Shown: positions 1-8,515, numbered from the stretch's first letter. The stretch: DNA of 41,189 nt from Actinomycetota bacterium (GCA_019347675.1 JAHWKW010000025.1:1-41189); one strand, 5' to 3'. Program-made: numbers and translations. The notes: a model not told the origin generated them from the letters alone.

Positions 1-111
1 CCCCCACCCCAACCCGCCGCAAGCAACGGCAACGCCCCACCCGCCCCCGGCGACGGCGACGACCACGACCCGCAACTGCCACTCGACCACGACCCCGACC
101 TGCCCTTCTGA
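1..111 (+). CDS. C-terminal 36 codons of an unidentified protein (partial)
   Basis: The reading frame is open from base 1 to a TGA at 109-111. It encodes a low-complexity Pro/Ala/Gly stretch followed by an Asp/His-rich end that finishes D-P-D-L-P-F. An acidic tail ending in Pro-Phe resembles the protein-binding tip of single-stranded-DNA-binding proteins, but short acidic ends of this kind also occur on unrelated actinobacterial proteins, such as DUF222/HNH proteins. The body of the protein lies outside the window, so no function can be given. It is convergent with smc. Confidence 0.45.
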   Translation, partial: PPPQPAASNGNAPPAPGDGDDHDPQLPLDHDPDLPF

Positions 112-368
112 TCTTCCGGGGCTGCGTCACGGTGGTCGCCGCCCTGCGTGGAGGTGGTCACCGCCCCGGTCGAGTCACCGTCGCGGCCCGCGCACCCAAC
201 CGTGCGTCGGGGCGCCCACCCCTGCCCCAACCCGTCGACCAGGTGGCCGTCGAGCGGCTCCGGCGCTTCGTCGACGAGCTGGCGGGCCACCGGGCGCCCC
301 GACGCAGCGACACGTGCACAGCCTCGTCGGCGTCGCGCGATCACGGCTAGGCGTCGGCTAGGCGTCGG
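112..368. other. Intergenic region between convergent genes
   Basis: This stretch separates the truncated upstream gene from smc. I see no convincing gene; two overlapping plus-strand frames are rich in Arg/Pro/Ala and lack a ribosome binding site. Its right end holds a short tandem repeat that reaches into the smc stop codon and is listed separately. Confidence 0.5.
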
Positions 369-375
369 CTAGGCG
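345..375. repeat. 11-bp tandem repeat, nearly three copies
   Basis: The unit ggctaggcgtc is repeated from 345 with an 11-bp period. Read on the minus strand, each unit carries a TAG. Because the period is not a multiple of three, the three TAGs fall in three different frames directly at and after the smc stop. Confidence 0.8.
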
Positions 376-3300
376 GGGACGTCCTCGCTCAGACGCTCGG
401 CGACGACCTTCGAGACGGCATCGGCGCCCATCGTCACGCCGTACAACAGGTCGGCGATCTCCATGGTGGGGGTCTGGTGCGTGACCAGCAGAACCTGCGA
501 GGTCTGCTTGAACGACTCCACCACCTGCAGGAACCGCCGCAGGTTCACCTCGTCGAGTGACGCTTCGACCTCGTCGAGGACGTAGAACGGCGACGGCCGG
601 GCCCGGAAGATCGCGAACAGGAACGCCAGCGCGGCGAGCGACCGCTCCCCGCCGGACAGCAGCGACAGGCGCCGGATCCGCTTGCCGGGCGGGCGGGCCT
701 CGACCTCGATGCCCGTGGTGAGCAGGTCATCGGGGTCGGTGAGCGTCAGCCGGCCATGACCGCCGGGGAAGACGGTTGCGAACACGTCCTCGAACTCGCG
801 GGAGACGTCGCGGAAGGCGTCGGCGAACACGTCGCGGATCTTGGCGTCCACAGCCCGGATGATGTCGTGGAGGTCGCGGCGACTGGTGAGGAGATCGTGC
901 AGCTGACGTGACAGGAACCGGTGGCGTTCTTCGAGCGCGTGGAACTCCTCGAGCGCGAGCGGGTTGACACGGCCGAGCGACGTCACCTTGCGTTCGAGCG
1001 TCTCGAGCTGTGCGACCAGGTCGGCCCGGTCGTCGGTGGCCGCGTCGGGATGCTCGGCGAGCAGATCGTCGGGCGCCAGCTGGAACTCGTCACGCACCCG
1101 CGTGGTCAGCTCGTCGAGGCGGTGGCGCACCTCGGCCCGTTGCAGGTCGGCGGCGTGGCGCCGCTCCCGTGCCGCGTCGAGCTCGGTCGCCTGCTCCCGC
1201 AGGCGACGGCGGAGCGCGGCCAACTCCTGTTCCCGGCGCGCCCGGTCGACGTCGAGACGATCTCGGTCGGCGCACGCGTCGCGGATCGACCCTTCGATGT
1301 TGGTCAGCGCCTCCGCGGCGACCGCTGCCAGGTCGCCGCAGCGGCGTACGTGGTGGCGACGCAGGTCGCGCCGACGAGCGGCCTCCGCCAGGGCCTGCTC
1401 GACCTGGTGGGCTTCGTCGCGCAGCTCCGCGGCGCCACGTCGCAGATGCTGCCCCTGTTCGTCGAGGCGCTCGACCGCCAGGCGGGCGTCCAGCTCGCGG
1501 CTGCGGCACTCCTCGACCCTGCGGTCGAGCCGATCCGCTTCGGCGTCACGGTCGGCTCGGTCGGGGTCGTCACCGGCGGGCGGCGCCACCAGCTCCTCGG
1601 TCTCCAGGGTCACCAGCGCCTGCTGGTGGCGCTCGACCGACGCGGTGAGTTCGGCCCGGTGCTGGCGTAACAGTCCCTCCTGGCGGGTGAGCGCGTCGAG
1701 GTCCTTGGTGAGGCGCGCCAGCTGGTCAGCGGCGCCGGTGATGCGGGCGTCGGACCCATTGAGCGCCGCGGTGGCCGTGGCGAGCTGGGTGCGCCGTTGG
1801 TCCACGCGGGCACGGGCTTGCGCAACCTCGGATGCCGTCGCCGTCACAGCGTCATCGAGCGCGGCGACGCGTCGTTCGGCTTCCTCGGCGGCCGCGGCGC
1901 TGACCATCGACGAGCGGTCCGGCGTCGATCCCCCGACGAACCCGCAGGGACCGGCCACGTCTCCGTCCGGGGTGACGAAGGTCAGATCGGGATGTTCCTC
2001 GTGCAGCGCGACCGCCTGGGGCCAGTCGACGACGATGAAGGTGCCGGCCAGAGCGTGGCGAAGTGCCGCCAGCACCCCGACCGAGTCACGGTCACGGGCC
2101 GTCAGGAGTTCGGCCACCGGCCGGGACCCGGCCGGTGGGGCGGGCGCCACGGCGGCGGCCTCGTCCGCGGCGCGGGACGGGAGCACGACTGTCCGCCCGT
2201 GGTGGGCGCGACGAAGGTGCGCCACGGCGCCCGCTGCGTGACCCGCGGAACGTGCCACCACGGCGTCGTCGAGCGGGCCGAGCGCGGCGGCCACGGCGGC
2301 CTCTGCCCCGGCCTCGACGCGGACGTGGTCGGTCAGGAGGCCGAGCACCCCGTCGAGCTGTGACCTCAGCAGCGCCGTGGCGCCGTCGTCGGTCTGGGCG
2401 GAGGCGGCTCGCAGGGCTTCTGCCCGGGCGGCCTGGGAGGCCCGTTCGCGCTCGAGGTCGTGTTGGTGCACGACGGCTGCTTCCAGGTCGGCCTCGGCCT
2501 CCGCGAGCGCGGACTCGGTGTGCTCGACGCTCTCGGTCAGATGCCATTCCTCGGCGTCCAACCGACGGATGTCGTCCTGTACCCCCTCGATCTCCACACG
2601 CAGTTGTCGCCCGCGGGCGTCGAGTTCGCCCAGCTGGGTCTCCAGCCGTGTCGCCTCCGCCGAAGCGGCGTCCACGGCGTTGCGGTGCGCGCGGACATCG
2701 CCCTCCCACCGCAGGTAGCGCTCGCGCGCCTCGGTCCGTGCCCGCGCGGACGCGGCCTGGTTGCGCTCGTGTTCGCGCCGGGCGAGCTGCGCGTCGCGAC
2801 TGGCGACCATGGCCCGTTCCAGTTCGGCGCGGGCTGTGGCCAGGGCCTGCAGACGAGCGGAGTGTTCGGCGTCGACCCGGTCAGCCTGGGCGCGGAGTTC
2901 GTCGGGGGGGCGCCCCGCCAGCGGGTCCTCGACGTACTCAAGGAGGTGACGGCGGCGGGCCTCGATCAGGGTGGCGGTGCCCTGCAACCGTTCCCGCAAG
3001 CGTGCGAGCCGTTCGACGGCGGCTCGGGCCGCTTCGGCACGGGGGGCGTCGGCCCGTAGCTGCTCCTCGGCGCCGTCGACCGCAGCCTCCAGCTCGCCGG
3101 TCGCCGCCTCGAGCGCGGCCTGTTCGGTGGCGGTCGCGGTGTCGTGCTCGTCTGCCTGCTGCCACGCTCGACGCAGGCCTGCCAGATCGTGTCCCGCGAG
3201 TCGGGTGCGCGCCTCGCGCAGTTCCGCCTGCAGCCGCGCGTGCTTGTTGGCGGCTTCGGCTTGCCGCTCGAGGGGACGCAGCTGGCGGCCCAGCTCGCGC

Positions 3301-3914
3301 AGCACCGTGCGCAGTTTCTCGACGTGGACGTCGACGTTCTCGAGCTTGCGGTGCGCGCGTTCGCGCCGGCGGCGGTGCTTCAGGATCCCTGCGGCCTCCT
3401 CGATGAACGCGCGGCGCTCCTCGGGCTTGGCGTGAAGGATCGCGTCGAGCTGGCCCTGCCCGACGATGGTGTGAAGTTCGCGGCCCAGACCGGTGTCGGA
3501 CAGCAGCTCCTGGACGTCCAGCAGGCGGCACTCCACGCCGTTGATCGCGTAGATGTTCTCGCCGCTGGCGAGGATCTCCCGCGACAGACGGACCTCGCTG
3601 AAGCCCTGGGCGGAACCGCCGAGCCCGACCCCGCCCAGGCCCAGCTGGCCACGTGAGTTGTCGATGACGATCTCGACCTTGGCCTGACCGACCCCTGGGC
3701 GGCCCGGCGAACCAGCGAAGATGACGTCGGCCAGTTCACCGCCCCGCAGCACCTTCGCCGAGCGCGTTCCCAGGACCCACGCGAGCGCGTCCACGATGTT
3801 GGACTTCCCGGACCCGTTGGGTCCCACGATCGCGGTGATGCCGGTTTCGAACGCGAGGACGGTGCGCTCCGCGAAGGACTTGAACCCCCGCAGCGTGAGC
3901 GACTTCAGAAACAA
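369..3914 (-). CDS. smc: Chromosome segregation ATPase SMC
   Basis: SMC forms a long antiparallel coiled-coil dimer that, with ScpA and ScpB, compacts and organises the chromosome. All parts are visible in 1181 residues, a normal length. Walker A GPNGSGKSN is at residues 31-39, a long heptad-rich coiled coil is interrupted by a globular hinge around 505-620, and the ABC signature LSGGERS is near 1086 with Walker B FYVLDEVEASLD near 1110. The start is a TTG preceded by GAGG eight bases upstream, and the protein begins F-L-K-S-L-T-L-R-G-F-K-S-F as SMC N-termini do. A TAGCGT box at 3995-4000 on the minus strand may be its -10 element. It ends the minus-strand repair/ribosome block. No ftsY follows within the window, although it often does in other bacteria. 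Confidence 0.97.
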   Translation of the reverse strand: MFLKSLTLRGFKSFAERTVLAFETGITAIVGPNGSGKSNIVDALAWVLGTRSAKVLRGGELADVIFAGSPGRPGVGQAKVEIVIDNSRGQLGLGGVGLGGSAQGFSEVRLSREILASGENIYAINGVECRLLDVQELLSDTGLGRELHTIVGQGQLDAILHAKPEERRAFIEEAAGILKHRRRRERAHRKLENVDVHVEKLRTVLRELGRQLRPLERQAEAANKHARLQAELREARTRLAGHDLAGLRRAWQQADEHDTATATEQAALEAATGELEAAVDGAEEQLRADAPRAEAARAAVERLARLRERLQGTATLIEARRRHLLEYVEDPLAGRPPDELRAQADRVDAEHSARLQALATARAELERAMVASRDAQLARREHERNQAASARARTEARERYLRWEGDVRAHRNAVDAASAEATRLETQLGELDARGRQLRVEIEGVQDDIRRLDAEEWHLTESVEHTESALAEAEADLEAAVVHQHDLERERASQAARAEALRAASAQTDDGATALLRSQLDGVLGLLTDHVRVEAGAEAAVAAALGPLDDAVVARSAGHAAGAVAHLRRAHHGRTVVLPSRAADEAAAVAPAPPAGSRPVAELLTARDRDSVGVLAALRHALAGTFIVVDWPQAVALHEEHPDLTFVTPDGDVAGPCGFVGGSTPDRSSMVSAAAAEEAERRVAALDDAVTATASEVAQARARVDQRRTQLATATAALNGSDARITGAADQLARLTKDLDALTRQEGLLRQHRAELTASVERHQQALVTLETEELVAPPAGDDPDRADRDAEADRLDRRVEECRSRELDARLAVERLDEQGQHLRRGAAELRDEAHQVEQALAEAARRRDLRRHHVRRCGDLAAVAAEALTNIEGSIRDACADRDRLDVDRARREQELAALRRRLREQATELDAARERRHAADLQRAEVRHRLDELTTRVRDEFQLAPDDLLAEHPDAATDDRADLVAQLETLERKVTSLGRVNPLALEEFHALEERHRFLSRQLHDLLTSRRDLHDIIRAVDAKIRDVFADAFRDVSREFEDVFATVFPGGHGRLTLTDPDDLLTTGIEVEARPPGKRIRRLSLLSGGERSLAALAFLFAIFRARPSPFYVLDEVEASLDEVNLRRFLQVVESFKQTSQVLLVTHQTPTMEIADLLYGVTMGADAVSKVVAERLSEDVPA

Positions 3915-4150
3915 GCTGCGAACCTCACCCGCTTCGCGTCCACGTCGGTGCCTCGGTGGTGGCCACCCGACGGCGCCCCCGTTGGCCGGCTCGGACGCTA
4001 CCGACTGGTCGCCCCGGATCGGTGGAAGCTTCGCGGGGCGTGGCGGAGACGCGCGTGATCCTGGCTGGAGTGGCGGACGGGATGGGCCAGGACGGGACGG
4101 GCCACGGGGGGGCCGGTGCGCCCGGGAACCCGGAGTTCAGCCGATGCGGA

Positions 4151-4351
4151 TCAGGCCAGCGCGGAGCTCGCGGTGTCCAGCGGTGTCTCCGCATCGAGAT
4201 CGATCACGCGGCGCTCGTTGCGGGAGAGAGCCTCCTCGGCCCGCTTCAGCGCCTCCTCGAGGGCGGCGACCCGTGCGCGGAGCGCCCGGACCTCCTCCAG
4301 GAGCGCGAACGTACGCGGGTCCGCATGTGAGCCGACGATCGCTTTGGCCAT
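4151..4351 (-). CDS. Small coiled-coil protein, unknown function
   Basis: This is a 66-residue protein with a short N-terminal segment (M-A-K-A-I-V-G) followed by one strong amphipathic helix, roughly residues 17-50, with Leu/Ala heptads and Glu/Arg flanks; the tail is acidic. Small MAK-starting coiled-coil proteins of this size are common in actinobacteria, as I remember them, but I know no function. The ATG has a good ribosome binding site (ggggag) and is preceded by a leader hairpin and a plausible promoter. It sits between acyP and smc on the same strand with gaps of more than 200 bases on each side, so it is probably its own transcription unit. Confidence 0.7.
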   Translation of the reverse strand: MAKAIVGSHADPRTFALLEEVRALRARVAALEEALKRAEEALSRNERRVIDLDAETPLDTASSALA

Positions 4352-4365
4352 GTGATCTCCCCAGT

Positions 4366-4381
4366 CGGGTCATCCGACCCG
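4366..4381 (-). promoter_or_regulatory. Leader hairpin upstream of the small coiled-coil gene
   Basis: A perfect 6-bp GC-rich stem (cgggtc/gacccg) with a 4-base loop lies just before the ribosome binding site of the 66-residue gene. It could be a leader structure or the terminator of the upstream acyP transcript; there is no T-run. Confidence 0.35.
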
Positions 4382-4472
4382 TGCTGTGCGCCCCGTGCGT
4401 CCCGGTCTGGCCCCCCGCGTGCCTGGTGACGCCGGCTCAGCGCGGACGTGCGGCAGCGCGCCGTGCCCACGC

Positions 4473-4502
4473 ATGGTACCGGACCGAGACGACACAGTCG
4501 AA
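4473..4502 (-). promoter_or_regulatory. Putative promoter of the small coiled-coil gene
   Basis: On the minus strand, TTCGAC (4502-4497) and TACCAT (4478-4473) are separated by 18 bases, a normal sigma70-type spacing. The resulting leader would be about 115 bases and would include the hairpin at 4366-4381. Confidence 0.35.
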
Positions 4503-4572
4503 CCGACGGTGACGCTCGTGGCGGGCGGTCGTGGGCCGCGACCACCCGCCCGGATGGTTCCCCCGTCGCCGT

Positions 4573-4851
4573 TCAGTGGCGGACTTCGAAGTCGTCGAGA
4601 CCCTCGGGTTCGCGCTCGTCGCTCTCGACATCCTCGACCCGGGCGGCCCGCGGCCCACCGGAGTGGACCCAGTCAACGACCGTCTCGACCGCGTCGGGTT
4701 CTCCTTCGACCCACAGCTCGACGGAGCCGTCACGGCAGTTGCGGACCCAACCGGTCGCTCCCACCTCTCGAGCCCTCTCACGCGACGACGCACGGAAGAA
4801 CACGCCCTGGACGCGACCGCGGATCTGCAGATGTCGCGCGGTCCGGCTCAT
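4573..4851 (-). CDS. acyP: Acylphosphatase
   Basis: A 92-residue acylphosphatase that hydrolyses the carboxyl-phosphate bond of acyl phosphates. The signature GRVQGVFFRASSRERA near the N-terminus contains the phosphate-binding Arg, and GWVRNCRDGSVELWVEG contains the catalytic Asn; both are intact and the length matches the family. The ATG at 4851 overlaps the TGA of the upstream mutM-like gene (ATGA), so translation is probably coupled. The frame is open further upstream, but that extension runs antisense-like through the zinc-finger coding end of the neighbour and is rejected. The C-terminal 15 residues are acidic. Confidence 0.93.
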   Translation of the reverse strand: MSRTARHLQIRGRVQGVFFRASSRERAREVGATGWVRNCRDGSVELWVEGEPDAVETVVDWVHSGGPRAARVEDVESDEREPEGLDDFEVRH

Positions 4852-5693
4852 ATCTGGCAGCCTCGGCAGTGGTAGGTCAGGTAGCGTCCCTTGACCTTGG
4901 TCTTGACCACCGTACGCCGGCATCGCAGACAGGGCTGGCCCTCACGTCCGTAGACCTTCAGGTGCGCGATCGGCTCGCCCTCCTCATCGAAGGCGAGATC
5001 GGGGGTGGCGTCCTCGAGCGTGGTGCCACGCTGCTTGATGGCGGCCTGCAGCACCTCCTGGGTGGCGCGGTACAGCCGGCGGACCTCCTGGGTCGACAGC
5101 GTCTCCGACGACCGGTCGTGGCTGAGGCCCGCCGCCCACAGTGCCTCGTCGCTGTAGACGGTCCCGATCCCGAGGACGTGGCGCTCGTCCATCAGCAGCT
5201 GCTTGAGGGGGTCGGCGGCGGCCTGCAACCGCTCGGCGAACGCCAGCCAGGTGGGGTTGTCCTCGAACAGGTCGAGCGCGTCCGGGGGAACCTCGGCGGC
5301 CGCGAACGCCTCCTGGGTCGGCACCACCCCCATGTGGCAGGACTCGCCCTCGCTGGGGTCGGTGACGTGGATGGCCCCGCCCGTCGTGAAGGTGACGACG
5401 ACGTCGGTGTCGGGCCCGGCCGGTTCGTTGATCGTCTCGCGGTGCAGCGTCGTCGTGTCACCAGGATCGATCACCCAGCTGTGTTCGTCGTCGAGATCGA
5501 GGAACAGCACGGTCCCCCGGCGCCGGACCGCCTCGATCTTCCTGCCCTCCAGCGCCTTGGCGAACTCCGGGCGGGTGCGGTGGTAGGGCCGCACGATCGC
5601 GGCGATCTTGACGTCGACCTCCTTGACCCGCTTGCCCACGATCTCCTTCTCGAGGTCCTTGCGCAGGACCTCCACCTCGGGTAGCTCGAGCAC
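4848..5693 (-). CDS. mutM: Fpg/MutM-family DNA glycosylase homologue with altered active site
   Basis: The protein is 281 residues, a normal Fpg length, and the fold signatures are clear: an N-terminal LELPEVE motif, a helix-two-turn-helix segment (KQLLMDERHVLGIGTVYSDEA) around residue 165, and a C-terminal zinc finger with Cys at C-x2-C and C-x2-C. Active Fpg cuts oxidised purines using the N-terminal proline exposed after Met removal. Here codon 2 is CTC (Leu) where that proline is expected, the catalytic Lys region (RRGK) reads RRRGT, the helix-two-turn-helix Asn is Thr (GIGT), and the DPRxFG loop is not recognisable. The GTG start is fixed by GGAGAGG seven bases upstream and lies four bases after the rnc stop. 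It could be a catalytically dead or repurposed lesion-binding paralogue. The gene symbol reflects family and position, not proven activity. Confidence 0.85.
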   Translation of the reverse strand: MLELPEVEVLRKDLEKEIVGKRVKEVDVKIAAIVRPYHRTRPEFAKALEGRKIEAVRRRGTVLFLDLDDEHSWVIDPGDTTTLHRETINEPAGPDTDVVVTFTTGGAIHVTDPSEGESCHMGVVPTQEAFAAAEVPPDALDLFEDNPTWLAFAERLQAAADPLKQLLMDERHVLGIGTVYSDEALWAAGLSHDRSSETLSTQEVRRLYRATQEVLQAAIKQRGTTLEDATPDLAFDEEGEPIAHLKVYGREGQPCLRCRRTVVKTKVKGRYLTYHCRGCQI

Positions 5694-5697
5694 CCCG

Positions 5698-6453
5698 TCA
5701 CCTCTCCTGCGCGTCGGGGCCGGGCGCCGATCGGTCGCTCCGGCTCAACAACCGGTAGGCCTCGCGTGCGGCGGCCTGCTCGGCCTTCTTCTTGCTCCCG
5801 CCGGTCCCCCGTCCGCACTCGATGCCTTCGACCGAGACCACGGCTGTGAACTCCGGGGCGTGGTCGGGACCCTCCTCGTGCAGGGCGTAGACCGGCAGGC
5901 TCCCGAAGCGCGCGGCGGCCAGTTCCTGCAGGCTCGTCTTGTAGTCGAGCGCCGCGCCGCGAGTGGCCAGCTCCTCCAGACGCTCGGCGAACAGGCGACG
6001 CACCAGCGCCGAGGCGGCCTCGAAGCCGCGATCGAGGTGCACTGCTCCGAGCACCGCCTCGAACGTGTCGGCCAGGATCGAATCCTTGTCCTGCCCGTCG
6101 GTGGCGACCTCGCCCTTCCCGAGGCGGACGAACCGGCCGAGGTCCAGTGCGCGGGCCACGTCCGCGAGCGTGGCGGTTCTCGTCGCCGCTGCACGCAGCT
6201 TCGTCAGGCGCCCCTCGGGCGCCTCGTGCATCTGCTCGAAGATCAGGTCGGTCACGACCAGCGTCAGCACGGCGTCACCGAGGAACTCCAACCGTTCGTT
6301 GGTCGGCAGGCCACCGTGCTCGAACGCGAACGACCGGTGTGTCAACGCCCGTCGCAGGATCCCGCCATCGCTGAACTGCATCTCCAAGCGCGCTTCGAGC
6401 TCGGCAAGCTCCGGGCGGTCAGCGTCGTCGCCGGTTGTGGGGACCCGCTGCAC
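5698..6453 (-). CDS. rnc: Ribonuclease III
   Basis: RNase III cleaves double-stranded RNA, for example in rRNA precursors. The signature NERLEFLGDA is at about residues 52-61, a second catalytic acidic patch (DKDSILADTFEAVLGA) follows, and a double-stranded-RNA-binding domain fills roughly residues 160-240. I chose the GTG at 6453 because GGGAGG stands five bases upstream, giving 251 residues. A GTG at 6480 would add nine residues (MTTTTREAS) but has no ribosome binding site. The gene lies between rpmF and the mutM-like gene. The order DUF177-rpmF-rnc-fpg is a classical cluster of Gram-positive and actinobacterial genomes. Confidence 0.95.
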   Translation of the reverse strand: MQRVPTTGDDADRPELAELEARLEMQFSDGGILRRALTHRSFAFEHGGLPTNERLEFLGDAVLTLVVTDLIFEQMHEAPEGRLTKLRAAATRTATLADVARALDLGRFVRLGKGEVATDGQDKDSILADTFEAVLGAVHLDRGFEAASALVRRLFAERLEELATRGAALDYKTSLQELAAARFGSLPVYALHEEGPDHAPEFTAVVSVEGIECGRGTGGSKKKAEQAAAREAYRLLSRSDRSAPGPDAQER

Positions 6454-6531
6454 GGACGCCTCCCGGGTTGTCGTCGTCACTCGCGTCGCGACAGCGGTCG
6501 TGGCCCTCCGTTGAGGCGCGGGTGGTGGCCC

Positions 6532-6717
6532 CTAGTAGCTTTCAGGCTCGATGACCTGCTGGCCGCCGTACGAGCCGCATACCCGACAGACGGTGTGCGG
6601 CCGGATCGGGCTCTTGCAGCGCTTGCACGTGGCGTACGTCGGTTTGGCGAGGCGGAGCCAGTTGGACTTGCGGTGCCGCGTCCGTGAGCGGCTCAGCTTC
6701 CTCTTGGGGACGGCCAT
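6532..6717 (-). CDS. rpmF: 50S ribosomal protein L32
   Basis: 61 residues starting MAVPKRKLSRSRTRHRK, the typical L32 N-terminus, with a zinc ribbon made of two C-x2-C pairs (CKRC and CRVC), so this is the zinc-containing form. The ATG has GGAGAC six bases upstream. It follows DUF177 by 29 bases, the usual pairing. Confidence 0.97.
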   Translation of the reverse strand: MAVPKRKLSRSRTRHRKSNWLRLAKPTYATCKRCKSPIRPHTVCRVCGSYGGQQVIEPESY

Positions 6718-6746
6718 GACGTCTCCTGTTCAACGATCGATCGTGA

Positions 6747-7286
6747 TCAGCCCGGCGGCAGGCTGAGGTCCTGCAGCGGTGCCCACCGTGGATCCACCCC
6801 GGTGGTCTCGCCGTGCCCGCAGCCAGACACGTTGCGGTCGGCGCCGCACACGGGGCACAGGCCGCGGCAGTCGGCGTGGCACAGGGTGCGCAGCGGAATC
6901 GTCGCGACGATCGCGTCACGGAACATGGCGACGAGATCGATGACGCCCTCGGGCAGGATCTCGTACCCGGCCTCGACCTCCTCGGCGTCGGGGTCGAGAC
7001 GCCGAGGGTCGATGTACAGCTCCGACACGGCGACGTTGTGGTCGGCGTCGACGTCGGTCAGGCACCGGCCGCAGGGCAGCGACGTGGCGAACGCCAGCCG
7101 GCCACGGACCAGCAAGCCGTCGACCAGCATCTCGAGGCGCAGGTCGACGCCGATGGGTCCGTCGAGTGCCTGGTCAGCGGGACCCCAGTCGCTCGCGGGC
7201 GCGTCGACCTCGCCACGGGTCAGCGTGGCGGTGACCTCCCGCGTCGCACCAGGGCGGTCGACGAGGTCGGTGATGGGGATACGCAC
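6747..7286 (-). CDS. DUF177/YceD family protein
   Basis: A 179-residue YceD-type protein. It has the conserved core LPCGRCL near residue 72 and a C-terminal Cys cluster C-x3-C-x3-C-x2-C that continues to N-x3-C-x-H, a probable metal site. Members of the family are linked to ribosome or 23S rRNA biogenesis because they are almost always encoded directly before rpmF, as here. The GTG start has CGGAG seven bases upstream. It is probably the first gene of the DUF177-rpmF-rnc-mutM-acyP unit. Confidence 0.9.
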   Translation of the reverse strand: MRIPITDLVDRPGATREVTATLTRGEVDAPASDWGPADQALDGPIGVDLRLEMLVDGLLVRGRLAFATSLPCGRCLTDVDADHNVAVSELYIDPRRLDPDAEEVEAGYEILPEGVIDLVAMFRDAIVATIPLRTLCHADCRGLCPVCGADRNVSGCGHGETTGVDPRWAPLQDLSLPPG

Positions 7287-7421
7287 GTGGAGGCTCCGAG
7301 TTCGTGGATCGGGAGGCTAGCACAACAGCCACATAGCGCGCGCTGTGCGCACGTCTTCGCGCGCTGACCCGACTCCCGGCGGAACAGGGGGTGGCGGCCA
7401 CGCGCACCCCGCTCAACGCCA

Positions 7422-7985
7422 TCACCTCGTCTCCCATTCCTCGTCGGCGCGCTCTTCCTCGACGTCGGCGAGGTCGTCCGCCGCGATCCGCCCGCGGAGC
7501 TTGTCGCGTCCCCGTCCCACCGCCGCGAGCGTCTTGTTCAGCACCACCTCGAAGTTCGCGAGCTTGGCGTCGACGTAGTCCTCGGCTTCGAGGCGGATCT
7601 GGCGGGCGTGCTCCTGGGCCTCGTCGATGACGCGGTCGGCCTCGCGGTTGGCGGCCTGGACCACCTCCGTCCGTGACACCAGCCGGGCGCGCTCCGCCTC
7701 GGCGTCCTCGCGGAGCTGCGCCGCTTCGCGCCGGGCCCGGTCGAGGATCTCGTCACGCTCCTTCAGGATCCACCGGGCCTGGCGCAACTCGTCGGGGAGC
7801 GAGCCGCGCAGTTCGGCGATCACGCCTTCCAGCTCGGCCCGGTTGAGCATGATGGAGGCGGACAGCGGGACGTTCTTCCCGTCGGCCACCATGAGCTCGA
7901 GCTGGTGGAGCTTGGCCTCGACGTCCAGAGAGCCGCTCGGTGCGGCGCTCCACGAGGTCGGACGGCTGGTGTCGGTATCGGCCAT
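7422..7985 (-). CDS. SepIVA-like DivIVA-family coiled-coil protein
   Basis: 187 residues, nearly all helical coiled coil after a short N-terminal segment. The C-terminal block (EVVQAANREADRVIDEA, YVDAKLANFEVVLNKTL, VGRGRDKLR) closely matches what I remember of mycobacterial SepIVA (Rv2927c), a DivIVA/FtsB-like protein needed for septation and polar envelope growth. The mycobacterial gene also sits beside the rnc and DUF177 genes, which supports orthology. I start it at the ATG at 7985 (MADTDTSRP); a frame extension to 8042 runs into the coaD end and looks non-coding. Annotation pipelines may call such proteins ATP synthase F0 subunit B-like. Confidence 0.8.
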   Translation of the reverse strand: MADTDTSRPTSWSAAPSGSLDVEAKLHQLELMVADGKNVPLSASIMLNRAELEGVIAELRGSLPDELRQARWILKERDEILDRARREAAQLREDAEAERARLVSRTEVVQAANREADRVIDEAQEHARQIRLEAEDYVDAKLANFEVVLNKTLAAVGRGRDKLRGRIAADDLADVEEERADEEWETR

Positions 7986-8038
7986 GTGGACTCTCGCTCC
8001 GTGGTGTTCCCTGCCAGCGTACTGGCGGGGGCCCGGGC

Positions 8039-8515
8039 TCAACCGAACTCCTCGGCCAGCGCCGCGGCGACCTGCGGGGGTACCAGGCCCTGAACCGACC
8101 CGCCGAGGCGGATGACCTCCTTCACCAGCGACGACGACAGGTACGACCAGTCGGGGCTGGTGGACATGAACAGGGTCTCGACGTCGCCCAGCCGCTGGTT
8201 CATCTGGGCCATCTGGAGCTCGTACTCGAAGTCGCTGACCGCGCGGAGGCCCTTGACGATGACGCCGATCCCGCGCTCGTGGCAGAAGTGCACCAGCAGC
8301 CCCTGGAAGCTGGTGACCTGGACGTTACCCAGGTGGGCGGTGGTCTCCTCGATCAGGCGCACACGGTCGCCGACGTCGAACAGGGGCTGCTTGGTGGGGT
8401 TCTGCAGCACCGCCACGACGACCTCGTCGAAGCGCGACGCGATGCGCTCGATGATGTCGAGGTGGCCGTAGGTGACCGGGTCGAAGCTCCCCGGGCACAC
8501 TGCGGAGTTGCTCAT
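8039..8515 (-). CDS. coaD: Pantetheine-phosphate adenylyltransferase
   Basis: CoaD transfers AMP from ATP to 4'-phosphopantetheine, the fourth step of coenzyme A synthesis. The 158-residue protein has the nucleotidyltransferase T/HxGH motif in [10 protein letters not shown] (residues 9-18), the substrate segment [19 protein letters not shown] and the ATP-site SSSLVKEV near the end. The ATG at 8515 has GGAAGG eight bases upstream. It follows rsmD by 34 bases; rsmD-coaD is a very common pair. Confidence 0.97.
   Translation of the reverse strand: MSNSAVCPGSFDPVTYGHLDIIERIASRFDEVVVAVLQNPTKQPLFDVGDRVRLIEETTAHLGNVQVTSFQGLLVHFCHERGIGVIVKGLRAVSDFEYELQMAQMNQRLGDVETLFMSTSPDWSYLSSSLVKEVIRLGGSVQGLVPPQVAAALAEEFG

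Noticed and set aside
964-3406. Long plus-strand open frames opposite smc (for example 964-2241 and 2063-3406)
   Set aside because: They are Arg/Ser/Ala/Pro-rich shadows of the smc codons, with no ribosome binding sites and no family resemblance.
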